Shown one piece after another: positions 7,965 through 16,818 of a stretch of DNA of 25,000 nt (its first letter is position 1; every line of letters starts with the position of its first letter). The stretch is from Mesostigma viride (Eukaryota > Streptophyta > Mesostigmatophyceae > Mesostigmatales > Mesostigmataceae): assembly GCA_009746045.1 (NCBI GenBank), contig RPFO01002234.1:1-25000 (forward strand), given 5' to 3'. Both the position numbers and the translations under genes were made by a program. Below the pieces are notes generated by a model. That model ran no database searches. It was given only the letters and a program-made list of their open reading frames with translations, and had not been told where the DNA came from.

Positions 7965-8256
7965 TTTCCCGTGGGAAATTTTCATGAATGTCGAAAAGGG
8001 TATTCTAAACTGCATGCATTATACAGGGAATATAAAAGTTCCATGGGAACATTTTTATCGAGGGTCGAGGTTCGAGGGGTTATTCTTTAATCGAAACTTT
8101 TTTTTTTCTGAACATACGGTATACAACCTTCCAGAATGGTCTCGAACCTCAACCTGCATGACGACACGGTCGCCCGACACGACGTAACCGACAAGCCGAC
8201 ACGATTCGATTCCTCGTGGGAGATCTCCCACGGGAATAAAGGCGGACTCTCCCACG
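7965..8256. other. Inverted-repeat cluster, candidate origin or operator
   Basis: The gap between recombinase and primase-helicase holds several inverted repeats built on a GTGGGA/TCCCAC core. They are TTTCCCGTGGGAAA at 7965-7978, directly after the recombinase stop; GTTCCATGGGAAC at 8038-8050; a perfect 18-bp palindrome CGTGGGAGATCTCCCACG at 8215-8232; and a half-site TCTCCCACG at 8248-8256. A TATAAAAG lies at 8031-8038 and a T-run at about 8098-8107. Because the next gene encodes a UL9-like origin-binding helicase, the cluster is a reasonable origin candidate. It could instead be a transcriptional operator. The last two sites lie inside the longest reading of the primase ORF. Confidence 0.4.
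8101..8124 (+). promoter_or_regulatory. Putative viral promoter motif, copy 2
   Basis: A T-run leads into TCTGAACAT (8107-8115), four bases, then TATAC (8120-8124), 11 bp before the ATG at 8136. This matches the element before the AT-hook gene at 6353 and supports transcription starting just upstream of the primase-helicase gene. Confidence 0.45.
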
Positions 8257-9286
8257 ACAATCCACACTCTTGCGCTCACACAACCTCTAAGATGTCGACC
8301 GCCGCGGAATTTGTTCCTCTGTGGTTCGCGTCGAAAGATACGCCTTTCTTTGCTCGGACGCCAGGGGTGATGTACTCGTACGAAGAGGAAAAACCCCAAG
8401 ACGCTTCGGAGGCGTATGGTCGCTCTCGTGGGATGAAGTACATCATGGCGCTGAACACGTACAAAAAAACGAACATGTATGCCGCTTTCGGGTGCAGGGA
8501 GGACTTGATCAAGACCCACGCGGAGTTATCAACAAGCGATCCGCATTTGCTAGAAATTCTATCCCCCGACGTGAGCGTCGTCCCATATTTCGATTTTGAC
8601 TGGGAAACGGAAGAACCCATCGACTACCAGCTGGAGAAGTACGCAAAAGCGGCCATATCCATGTTCTTCAACGACGTGTACGAGATAAATGTCGAGGAAG
8701 AGCGAGATATGCGGGTCCTTATTGGCCATCGCGTCAGGAGCGGCATTTTCAAGAACTCTGTTCATGTCACGGTGCCGACGATCTACATCCCGACAATGGA
8801 GGATCGTGTCAAGATGGGAGAGCTTTTTCAGTCGTTTCTTCTTCAGTGCGCGATGGATTTACTTCAGGATATCAGTCTGAGGTGTGCCAGAGACTCGTCA
8901 AGTCCCAGCACTCGAAAGAGGATTGGGAGGACATGCACGCGAACGGGAACCCGATTGTGGAGAAAACAACTGGCGTTTGGGCGCCTAAACACGACATCAA
9001 GTTTTGCTACGATAGAATGATCTATTCGAGGTACCGGGCCTTTCGCATGATAGGGATGAAGAAGCGCGGAGACAGCGGTGAGGACGCATACCTCCGTCCA
9101 GTCCCAGGGGGTAGTTCCGACGTCGGCGAATATTTGGTGACTGTCTTCAACGAAGAGGGACTGACCCGGCTCCCCCATGTCGATGATGCGGAACTATCCG
9201 AAACGAGCCATACAGTGTTTCGAGGGTATGGGAAGACTATCCACCACCTCGGGGCCTGGACATCTCGCCATCCATCGAAGCAATGA
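8136..9286 (+). pseudogene. Archaeo-eukaryotic primase module, frame-broken
   Basis: This is the N-terminal part of a primase-helicase. The primase would make primers for viral DNA replication. Motif I (PYFDFDW, acidic pair at 8592-8600), motif II (KNSVHVTVP, about 8748-8774) and motif III (YDRMIYSRYRAFRM through a Lys, about 9007-9062) are the three signatures of AEP/PrimPol enzymes. Motifs I-II are in the frame that starts at 8136; motif III is in another frame (open about 8846-9286). The switch is near 8870. A third frame looks coding at about 9226-9297 before the original frame resumes. ATGs at 8136 and 8292 are both possible starts. The first 52 codons look non-coding and contain palindromes, so 8292 is favoured. 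It continues into the helicase module downstream. Confidence 0.7.
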
Positions 9287-11717
9287 AAAGTTTTCGCCTG
9301 GATGCAAGTATATGCGCACAACCTGTAAAGAATCCGAGCGAGGTGTCGCAACGTTCGTCAAGTACTCCGTCGACTCTGTGGATCCGTTATGCAGGATCTG
9401 CCTCAAGATACACGACAACAACGGGCCTTATAACCTGCTACTCCCTAATGGCGCTGTACAGTACAGATGCCACCAGGACTCACAGCACCGATTCATCGAG
9501 ATCTCCCCGCCCGTGATGAAGCTCGCGGACTCGGACAAAGTTCCGTTCACTAACGAGTACTCGTCCGAAAAAATCAGGCCTTTCAGCTGGGATGCGCTTT
9601 TTGGAGGCCCGCACAAGAGCACCATCCTTGTTCAGTCGAATTGTGGGACAGGTAAATCTGAGAGGATTCGTGAACTCGTCAACGAGGCGGTGAGGAGGAT
9701 CCAGATATTCGCGTGTGCTGTATCGTGGCTAACATCAGCTTGTCCAAGGAGGAGGATCGCAATTACAGATCTCTGGGCGAGGGTGGGAGGACAGTCGTAT
9801 GGGAGGACAACGCGTTCCATCTTGTACAGTGACCCAAATTTTCGTCACTATCTCAGCGGCTCAAAGGGGATGATTTCTGACGACAGGGTGTTGATAGTCC
9901 TGAACAGCATCTTGCGCCTCACGGACCAACCGTTCGACCTCCTCATCCTGGACGAAATTTACAACACCCTCACCGCCCTTTCACAGCGCTACGTGGAGAA
10001 CCGTCGCGAGGTGTTGAGAAAATTCGTCAGGCTCATCGAAACGTCCAAGGTCGTGATCGCGCTAGACGCTACTGTTACTCGAAAGGTCTACGATTTCATA
10101 GCGGCCTATCGCGCGGCGGACACTATGGAGGTGGATTGCAACACCTTCAGGCGCCCTACCAACAGGACTCTGCGATGGGTGGACGTGACCTCAGAGAAGA
10201 ACTGGCGAAAGGTCTGCGTGGACCGCTTTGTCGCTGAGTGTGAGAGGAGGATAGAGGCCGGAGAGAGGATTTTCTGCCCAATGTCTGGCAAAAAAGAGGC
10301 CGCCATGGCGTATGAGGCACTCAAACCCTTCATCGACAAGCGCAAGAACGGGCGTCTCTACACTAGTCTGACGAGCAAGGAGGATCTGGAGGTTGGCGCG
10401 AATGCTGCGTGGGCTGACTTGGACTTTTTGATCTTCAGCCCCACGATCACGGTTGGAGTCAGCTACACGGAGCACACGTTCGACAGCATGGTGGGACTCT
10501 TCATCAACGGGGACTACTACGCGAGCTACACGACAACCCTCCAGCAAATTTTCAGGGTGCGCCACTTAGTCAAGGGAGAGATGGTCATCTTCTATCGAGA
10601 CACGACTTCGCTTCTTGACAGGCCTCCAACGGACTACGGCACGATCGTCGAGAACATGATCGCGGGGGACACTGCGCTCATCCAGCTGCTGTTCGACAAC
10701 GCCGACGTAGTCTGCGACTGGAGCGCGGACAAGTCGCGTATCTATGACAGAAATTGCCCCAAGTTCCGTCTCTTCTGCCGGAACCAGCAAGATCTCGCGG
10801 TGTCGAGGTCCCACTACAAGGGAAATCTCATCAAGATACTGACGGAGGACTACGGCGTGGAGGTGTCGGCAGTGGAGGAGTTGGGGGACATCGACGCCCC
10901 TCCGCTTCCGGTACTAGAAGATCCAGACAAGGACAGGGAGGTGGTGCTTATGAGCGAGGAGGAGTACAAGGATCTAGAGGGGAGAATCGGCGGCACGGTT
11001 CCACTTTCACCGTACGAAATGCGTCTGAAGGCGGTGTACGAACTGGTTCACCGGTTGTACATGATTCCGTATGATCTCATCGACGACGAGCTCCCTCAAA
11101 TTCTGGACAAGGAGATGGGGAGGAAGGCGTACGCTGGCATTCGGCAATATTCGAAGTTGACGGGACTAGGAACCAAGGAGCATTTCAGAGACAATCTGTT
11201 GATTCTGCAGAAGTCAGAGTCCTTGTTTGATTTGAAGGCGTATTCTCGTTTTGGACTAGCACAGTCTCTGGCCATTACGCTCAAGCTACTAGAAGGGACG
11301 CCTATCATCGACTTCATCACGACGGCTGATCCGTCCAATCTCACAATGAAGTTGACGCGCGACGAGACGATTGCACTAGGGAATAAAATTGATAGCGAAA
11401 TTGCCGACAAGGCCTGGTTCATGCGCTCAACATTTGGATACCAACGGCGAGCAGGCGAGGCTGGTAGTTTGTCTTTTGCACAGTGTAGCGGGCTCGTCAA
11501 CAGGTTGTTAAGCCCGACTCTGGGAATTTCTGCCAAAGGGGCGAAGGGCAACAGCCGTGGCGGTGGTTACTTGGAAATTTCGAAGGCGGACATGCACGCG
11601 TTTCTTGATAGGTATAAACCCTCGTGGTGGGGCGATGAGAAGGATTATTCGATCACGTCGTTGTCTGGCCTGTCGATGGATGAAATCGCTCCTTTCCTGC
11701 AGGGAGCGGATAAGTAA
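9177..11717 (+). CDS. UL9/Herpes_ori_bp-like SF2 helicase with UL52-like zinc motif
   Basis: An open frame of 846 codons; real homology probably starts near 9300. A Cys/His cluster at about 9388-9475 (CRICLKIH, N, Y, then CH) resembles the C-terminal zinc motif of herpesvirus UL52-type primases. A helicase follows: Walker A NCGTGKS (about 9640-9660), Walker B LILDEIY (about 9942-9962), a motif-III-like ALDAT, VGVSYTEHTFDS and the motif-VI-like QQIFRVR. These match the origin-binding helicase family PF02399. Together with the upstream primase motifs this is a primase-helicase fusion of the kind I recall from Mimivirus R8-like proteins. About 45 codons at 9690-9830 are garbled: the coding signal moves to another frame and returns. 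The 620 codons after that are intact. Confidence 0.75.
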   Translation: MSMMRNYPKRAIQCFEGMGRLSTTSGPGHLAIHRSNEKFSPGCKYMRTTCKESERGVATFVKYSVDSVDPLCRICLKIHDNNGPYNLLLPNGAVQYRCHQDSQHRFIEISPPVMKLADSDKVPFTNEYSSEKIRPFSWDALFGGPHKSTILVQSNCGTGKSERIRELVNEAVRRIQIFACAVSWLTSACPRRRIAITDLWARVGGQSYGRTTRSILYSDPNFRHYLSGSKGMISDDRVLIVLNSILRLTDQPFDLLILDEIYNTLTALSQRYVENRREVLRKFVRLIETSKVVIALDATVTRKVYDFIAAYRAADTMEVDCNTFRRPTNRTLRWVDVTSEKNWRKVCVDRFVAECERRIEAGERIFCPMSGKKEAAMAYEALKPFIDKRKNGRLYTSLTSKEDLEVGANAAWADLDFLIFSPTITVGVSYTEHTFDSMVGLFINGDYYASYTTTLQQIFRVRHLVKGEMVIFYRDTTSLLDRPPTDYGTIVENMIAGDTALIQLLFDNADVVCDWSADKSRIYDRNCPKFRLFCRNQQDLAVSRSHYKGNLIKILTEDYGVEVSAVEELGDIDAPPLPVLEDPDKDREVVLMSEEEYKDLEGRIGGTVPLSPYEMRLKAVYELVHRLYMIPYDLIDDELPQILDKEMGRKAYAGIRQYSKLTGLGTKEHFRDNLLILQKSESLFDLKAYSRFGLAQSLAITLKLLEGTPIIDFITTADPSNLTMKLTRDETIALGNKIDSEIADKAWFMRSTFGYQRRAGEAGSLSFAQCSGLVNRLLSPTLGISAKGAKGNSRGGGYLEISKADMHAFLDRYKPSWWGDEKDYSITSLSGLSMDEIAPFLQGADK

Positions 11718-11863
11718 TAAATATTTTTAATGGAACGCGTTTCTGCCATGCATGTAGTCATCGTTGCCAGCGACAACTGCTTCCCATGCAAATCGGAGGC
11801 CCATCCGGTTCGGGTCACACCCCGCCGCGCGGCCCTCGCCGGCTCCCTCACCCTGCGAGGCCA
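11718..11863. other. Gap after helicase gene, no gene seen
   Basis: An AT-rich stretch, AATAAATATTTTTAA, follows the helicase stop and may act in transcript end formation. The sequence then becomes GC-rich. No terminal inverted repeat or clear provirus junction is recognisable, since the other end of the provirus is outside the window. Confidence 0.3.
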
Positions 11864-12346
11864 TGGCGAAAAATTGGGCGGTCTTTTCTTAAGAGTAAGT
11901 ACGTGCAATTTTTCGCCACATCCAACAACCACGCCACCTCAGCGCCGGCCAGTGGGGGAAGGTGGCGAAAAATTGGGCGTTCTTTTCTTAAGAGTAAGTA
12001 CGTGCAATTTTTCGCCATCACTCTCACACCTTGACAAACACCTCCTATGACCCGCGCCAAGGGGTGGCAGGGTGGCGAAAAATTGGGCGTTCTTTTCTTA
12101 AGAGTAAGTACGTGCAATTTTTCGCCATCACTCTCACACCTTGACAAACACCTCCTATGACCCGCGCCAAGGGGTGGCAGGGTGGCGAAAAATTGGGCGT
12201 TCTTTTCTTAAAAGTAAGTACGTGCAATTTTTCGCCATCATTGTCACACCTTGACAAACACCTCCTATGACCGCGCCAAGGGGTGGCAGGGTGGCGAAAA
12301 ATTGGGCGTTCTTTATATAAGAGTAAGTACGTGCAATTTTTCGCCA
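11864..12346. repeat. Five copies of a 55-bp hairpin, mostly in ~110-bp tandem units
   Basis: Five copies lie at 11864-11918, 11963-12017, 12073-12127, 12183-12237 and 12292-12346, with start-to-start distances of 99, 110, 110 and 109 bp. Each begins TGGCGAAAAATTG and ends with its exact reverse complement, CAATTTTTCGCCA. The interior (GGGCGTTCTTTTCTTAAGAG and so on) also pairs partly, so each copy can fold almost end to end. Copies 2 to 5 share a 54-55-bp spacer, whereas copy 1 has unrelated flanks. This suggests a hairpin unit that inserted or existed alone and was later amplified in tandem with its flank. Copy 5 has the centre altered to TATATAA and copy 4 has one A for G. The minus-strand repeated ORFs here are by-products. 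Confidence 0.9.
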
Positions 12347-12436
12347 TCCTTGTCACACCAAACCCCTCACAACTGCCGGGGTGGTGACAGATGCCAGCCT
12401 AAATGTCACAACCTGGTGAGCAGTGGTGAGAAGTGG

Positions 12437-12465
12437 TTTAGGGTTTTAGGGTTTAGGGTTTAGGG
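12437..12465 (+). repeat. Interstitial telomere-like TTTAGGG tract
   Basis: Four units of TTTAGGG, one with an extra T (TTTTAGGG), lie 90 bp after the hairpin array. TTTAGGG is the plant-type telomere repeat, and the T4 variant is used by some chlorophyte algae. The tract is short and internal, consistent with a repaired break, a former chromosome end or telomerase-mediated addition at a junction. Confidence 0.75.
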
Positions 12466-12589
12466 TGAGACCCATCCTAGGCCGCGGTCACTATAGGGTC
12501 ACTATAGGGGTGGCAGATGCCAGCATAAGGGTGGTGCACTTCTCCTAGTCGCGATGACGGAATGATGACGGAATGATGATGGAAGCTAC

Positions 12590-12645
12590 TTAATTAATTA
12601 ATTAATTAATTAATTAATTAATTAATTAATTAATTAATTAATTAA
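12590..12645. repeat. TTAA microsatellite
   Basis: About 14 uninterrupted TTAA/TAAT units. Similar TTAATTAA tails follow several retroelement 3' ends in this window (13102-13116, 15151-15220, 15412-15431, 15973-15992), so this may be the tail of a lost retroelement copy. Confidence 0.8.
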
Positions 12646-12732
12646 CGCCAACGCTAACAAGAGATACCACGACAAAATACCTACAACTAGCCGCCATGGG
12701 ACACTCCACACCGTGGAATGAAGTAAAACAGC

Positions 12733-12993
12733 CTAATAACCGTGCTGCGCCGCAAAGTCAGCCCGCGTGCGGCGGAGCAAGATGTCAGCCATAGCCCGGG
12801 TAAGTGCTACCGAAAGGCGTTGGCGCCAGTACGACGTCGAGGTCCGCGCCGACCAAAGGGCCCGCTGGTCCTCCAGGTCCAGGCGGTCCTCCCGCCGGAG
12901 CCGGCAGCACGCCTTAAAGAAGCCGGCGGTCATGGCCCCGAACTTCTCCCAGACAAAGGGCACCACCCCGTGGTGCCCGACGTCGCCATACAC
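12733..12993 (-). pseudogene. LINE ORF2 C-terminal relic
   Basis: A minus-strand frame of 86 codons gives a helical protein fragment: an acidic/aromatic start, then a FGAMTAGFF segment, a charged linker and a Trp-Arg-Gln-Arg-Leu-Ser-Val-Ala-Leu segment before the stop. This pattern resembles the extreme C-terminus of reverse-transcriptase ORFs of algal and protist non-LTR retrotransposons as I remember them. No RT or endonuclease motifs are present. It lies just outside the left ORF1-only element. Identification is tentative. Confidence 0.35.
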
Positions 12994-13090
12994 TAGGCTG
13001 TGAGCTTGGCCCGCTCAGCCCGATCCGCCGTGTGGCCTGCCGCTATATATAGTCAAAGACGCTATCTATAGTAGTAGAATTGTAGTAGCA

Positions 13091-15097
13091 GATGCGCCTT
13101 GATTAATTAATCAATTAGGAACATAACTCCTTTGGGAGTATCTGTAGCACATAGCCCTTGAGAAGGGGCATATGGCCTATAATACATTCTAAGCTACTTC
13201 CTGCAAGGGTGGGAATGTAAACGACCCGTGCTCTAGGTGCACCAGGGCACCTGCATCCCCATGATCTATCAAGCTATGCCCAGCTAAGGGGGAGCCTGTC
13301 ATGGGGGGGAAGATCATCATAGCTATACAAAAGCTAGAGCATGGCATCTCAGCAGAGAGCAGCTCTCTGCATGGGCACAGCTTAACTAAATAAAGCTAGG
13401 CATCATCTGGGGTGTCAGTGGCACATCATAGGCACACATGTACATGGCTAAATAATGCTCGTGAATCAGCTGGTATAGTGCCTGTAGGAGGCGTACATGT
13501 ACATGGCCACGGTCTATCTATTCTACACTACTATTGCTGTATTCCCCTAAGCTGGGGCGTCTGGAGTCGTTGGGGCCGCGGGGGTCGCATGCCAGGGCTT
13601 GTGGCCGACGTAGATGGCCGCCCCCTTCCAGTACACCGGCTGCCCCGCCTTGGTCTGCCGGAGCTGGAGGTAGGTCGGCCATAGCTCCCGTCGCCGTTGT
13701 TGCTGCGCCAGGGTCAAGTCGTCGTCAAGGGTGAAGTGAGTCTTCTCGAGCCGCTTGCGGCGTCTGAGGAAAGAAATCTTGTCCGCCAGGTTCTGAAAGG
13801 TGAGAAGGAGCGGGGCGCCCCGGCCTTACCCCGCGCGCGGGGAAGGCGGTGGGCGACCAGCTCGATCTCACCATTCAGGCCCATGCGACCAAGGATTCAG
13901 TCTCTCTCAAACGCACGCGTAAGCTTCTCGGAATTCTCACCTTCCTCCATGTCGAAGTTCCTGACAATTAATGACGTTTAGGCTGCGCTTAATAAACGCT
14001 TGGCCTCCTCGCGGAGGTCAAGCGTCTGCCGCTGGAGCTGGGCTGCGACGGCGGAGGTGGTGGAGGTGGTATGCTGCTTAAGCATGTCCGCCCAGGTACG
14101 TCGTGATGGGGGGAGCATCGCCGGCCAGGCCAGCAGGGGCTGGCTTGGCGGCAATGTCCTTCACCGCCTGGGCGGTGAGGCCCGCGGTGTTCTGCAGGAC
14201 CTCAATAGCGATGGCATTATCCTTAAGACGCTGGTCAATGTCGCGGAGCTGGGCGGTGATGGAGTCGGTGGAGGCGGAGGTGTGTGTGTGTATGGAGGCG
14301 AGGAGGGTGGCGGTGGTGGTGGGGATGGTGGGGAGCTCAGCAGCCAGCGTGCGACCCACAGCTGCCACATCTGCAGTTAGGGGCGTCACGTGCTGTGAGA
14401 TGGCTTCTTGGAGGTGGAGGAGGAAGGTGGATTCAGTCAAGGGGGAGGGGGTCCAGAGGTCCGTGACAGAGCGCTGAAGGATGGAAAAGAGGGCGGCGAG
14501 CTGAAGATCGACGGGGGCGAGACCAGTGGGCCAGGTTCTCAGGTCGGTGAGTGAACCGGCCGTCAGGTCCAGTGCGGAGGCGACTAAGGCTTTGAAGGCG
14601 CTGGCACAGGTCGAAAATGGAGGCGTATGACCCATAAAACACGAGCTCCAGTATCCTGATGGGTGGCATGTCGAAATAGCTGGGTCTGGCGTCGTCGAAG
14701 GTGGAAAATAACCCGTCGACGTCAAAGTCGCGCTCAGACCAGCTCGGTTCGGTTGGGCGGCTGCGTTTGGGCTCAGGCGAGGCTGAGGGCGAGGCATGAA
14801 GCCCGGGAGGGTGCTGGGCGACCACCAGTGCGCGACTAGTGTCACTGCTGCCTGCCGGGCTTGAGGGCGAAGCTGCAGCCGGAGCTGCATGAGACGTATT
14901 TTCATTGCCGAGCGCGTTTCGTCGATGGGCGTTTGCTCATCGTATATTGCGTAATAGCTTCGGAAAATTATATCAGCATGTGCGTCGTAGAAAGACGCGT
15001 CGATTGTGATATTCACGGCTAAATTCGGTGCTCAAACGTGAAAGTTATGAGCTCCGCCGTCAGCCATGGCTACCTCGTGGCTCGTGGATGCGCCTTG
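13091..15097 (-). mobile_element. ORF1-only non-LTR element, left copy (minus)
   Basis: The element body is 13102-15086, flanked by an 11-bp direct repeat, GATGCGCCTTG, at 13091-13101 and 15087-15097: a target-site duplication. Its 3' end (left side) has a small hairpin, ACTCCTTTGGGAGT (13126-13139), and an AT-rich tail made of TTAATTAA-like units. Its body aligns by eye, in reverse orientation, with the right copy at 17575-19588 over nearly the whole length, including the ORF, the 3' UTR and the start of the 5' region. There is no reverse transcriptase. The element must have been mobilised in trans by a LINE, in the way of HAL1 elements in mammals. Confidence 0.8.
13547..14940 (-). pseudogene. 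LINE ORF1p-like protein gene, frame-broken
   Basis: This corresponds to the intact ORF of the right copy. The start-equivalent ATG is at 14940-14938 and the stop-equivalent TAG at 13549-13547. Recognisable pieces occur in different frames: the N-terminal Pro/Ser/Ala segment (about 14825-14433), a Thr/Ala-rich central segment (about 14480-14078) and a C-terminal RRM/CTD-like part (about 13980-13550). Several indels and stops separate them, for example in the Thr-rich repeat and around 13970-14000. Overall length (1394 bp) nearly equals the right copy (1392 bp), so the damage is small indels. The N-terminal third is more diverged than the rest, indicating a different subfamily member. Confidence 0.75.
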
Positions 15098-15411
15098 CTC
15101 AGGGATATGAGCTACATGTATGTAAGTACTCCCAACGGAGTTATGTTCCTAATTAATTAGAGCGCCTTGCCCCACGGAGGTATGTTCTTAATTAATTACG
15201 TAATTAATTAATTAATTAATTCATCATCGAGCCTTGAAAAGACGCATCGGTTGCAACTTGCAAGTGATCTGACTGAACTTGTTTGTCAGACGCAAAACTT
15301 CTTAGCTCCGCCATCATCCATGTCCGCTCGTGGCTCGTCCTAGGTCCGGAGCCTAGCTAGGGGCGGCACCATCCTGCGGGCAACCCCCCCCCCCCCCTCC
15401 CCCCCGTCTAT
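15098..15411. repeat. Nested retroelement end fragments
   Basis: No gene is seen. At 15128-15165 a plus-strand retroelement 3' end is present: hairpin ACTCCCAACGGAGT (15128-15141), then ATGTTCCTAATTAATTAG. A degenerate repeat of it follows at about 15169-15220 with a longer TTAAT tail. At about 15301-15345 a minus-strand fragment resembles the element 5' end (AGCTCCGCC, then CTCGTGGCTCGT). A run of about 15 C, then T and more C, lies at about 15386-15405. This looks like an insertion hotspot with truncated copies. Confidence 0.55.
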
Positions 15412-15972
15412 TAATTAATTATTTAATTAAACTCATGCTCCCGTTGGGGAGTCACGGAGCACCGAAGTGCTTTCAATCCCTGTGTGTGCACAACAGGAGA
15501 AAGGGCAGAGACCCCCATTCTCCTTCATGCCAAAGGTATGCCACATCATAGTATGCCACAGCTGCACTCGGACACGCTAAACGGACACGCTAACGATGCG
15601 GCAATCTGTGGGTGCAATAAGACCCATGTGAGCATGGCATAACACGGAGCGTGGGCAAGTAATCTCATCATAGCCAGGACGTAGCATGGCTGTACAAGCT
15701 AAGGCTATGGCTGGTTGTGTACCGTGCGTTAGCGGTGCACGTAACTAGGTATGTTGGCACAGCTAGGCAAACACTCTAAGCATGGCTTCCATAGCGGCAG
15801 TGACTACCAATGGATACAAGCTAGGGCTATTAGCGATTCTAGCCCGCGGGGGGCGTCCACATCTTGTGGTTGATCATCAGGTCCCCGCCCCTCCAGTACA
15901 CCTTGGGCTTCTGGGGGTCCTGCTCGTGGCGGAGGTATTCCGGCCACAGGTCGCGTCTATGCACCCCCCTCT
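15412..15972 (-). mobile_element. 5'-truncated ORF1-family retroelement fragment
   Basis: The minus-strand reading has an ORF1 C-terminal coding relic at its 5' end (15839-15962), about 400 bp of 3' UTR, a hairpin CTCCCGTTGGGGAG (15438-15451) and an AT-rich TTAATTAA tail (15412-15431). The same hairpin-plus-tail module recurs at 15973-16025, directly upstream, so at least two retroelement 3' ends are stacked here on the same strand. No target-site duplication was identified. Confidence 0.5.
15839..15962 (-). pseudogene. LINE ORF1 C-terminal fragment (divergent third copy)
   Basis: Forty or so codons in one minus-strand frame, ending in TAG at 15841-15839, encode RDLWPEYLR, then KVYWRGGDLMINHK. 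These parallel RRELWPTYLQ and QPVYWKGAAIYVGHK near the end of the intact ORF1 at 17755-19146. The sequence is divergent at DNA level but keeps the spacing, indicating an older or different subfamily. It is cut at its 5' side beside a C-rich/TTAA junction near 15963. Confidence 0.6.
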
Positions 15973-16714
15973 ATTAATTAATTAATTAATTAGACTCGTG
16001 CTCCCGTTGGGGAGTCACGGAGCATTAACCCCGATGGATGGATGGATGGGTGCAAACAGTCCTACCGGTCTAATCTATCTACATCAGCTACCTACGACAT
16101 CTATCTAACAGCATTCTAACTACAACATCTATCTAGACAGCCGCACGCTGCCCTAGGGGAGCTGGCGGGCGTGCCTCCCACGGGTTTGCACACGCGGGCG
16201 CTTCCCCACAGGGGGGGGCTCGTTGTCCTCTATGACCTGGGCCCACTTGGCCTTGTCCATCATCTTCGTCCAAATCACGGAGAGGCCTAGGCCCCCCATG
16301 TCTTCTACTAGCTGTTCTTTGAAGGTGCGGGCCTTGCGGCGTCTAACATGACTGGGCCCGGCCCACGTCAGGAGGTGCCGGCCAGGCTGAGCTGGTCGCA
16401 GACCTGCGGGGGGGCCACGTGAGGTGTCTACCTGGTTGGTGCGAGCTAAGTGCCCTACTAGCTGCAGGCGGCGCTGCTTAATGGTGCTGGTGATATATGG
16501 CATGCCCTGATACAGGTCCTCGTTGCGGACATGAGCAGCATATCCTACTCTGAAAATGGAACGCAGCATGTTGGTGACCGCGCCGTCCAACTTGCGGGCC
16601 AGGTCGGCGGTGAGGGTCCACGTCTCGGCCCCATACGTGAGAACAGAAAGGACGAGGACCTTGAACAGGTCCTGTTTCTCAATCTTGCCCAGGGGCTTGC
16701 GCCACAGGGCCCGG

Positions 16715-16790
16715 AGTTATAAACATCGATTCCTGCGGAATCGATACTAAGCGCTTAGTATCGATTCCGCAGGAATCGATGTTTATAACT
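16715..16790. repeat. 76-bp perfect palindrome, left
   Basis: The first 38 bases (beginning AGTTATAAACATCG) are followed by their exact reverse complement; the centre is AAGCGCTT. Each half also contains an internal inverted repeat, ATCGATTCC-TGC-GGAATCGAT (GCA in the other half), so the DNA can extrude either one long hairpin or two short ones. Confidence 0.95.
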
Positions 16791-16818
16791 AAGACTGTTG
16801 CGACACGCCGGCATCCCG

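Noticed and set aside
8860-9300. Spliceosomal introns explaining the primase frame changes
   Set aside because: Coding signal continues across the frame changes with essentially no gap, leaving no room for introns; small indels fit better.
11800-11835. tRNA-like GGTTCGGGTC as a recombinase attachment site next to the provirus
   Set aside because: Only a loose B-box resemblance; no tRNA fold, and no second copy at the other provirus end can be seen in this window.
11864-12346. CRISPR-like array
   Set aside because: The spacers between units are themselves repeated, the units are long hairpins and the context is eukaryotic; this is a tandem repeat array.
11848-12356. Minus-strand ORFs with a repeated AKNCTYLLL-type peptide
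   Set aside because: The repeated peptide comes from translating the 55-bp hairpin units; there is no independent coding evidence.
12485-12510. T7-promoter-like TCACTATAGGG present twice
   Set aside because: The upstream half of the T7 promoter (TAATACGAC) is missing in both copies. It looks like a short tandem duplication of host DNA, not vector or phage sequence.
13412-14477. Several plus-strand ORFs rich in Gly/Val/Arg
   Set aside because: They are antisense readings of the frame-broken ORF1 element on the minus strand.
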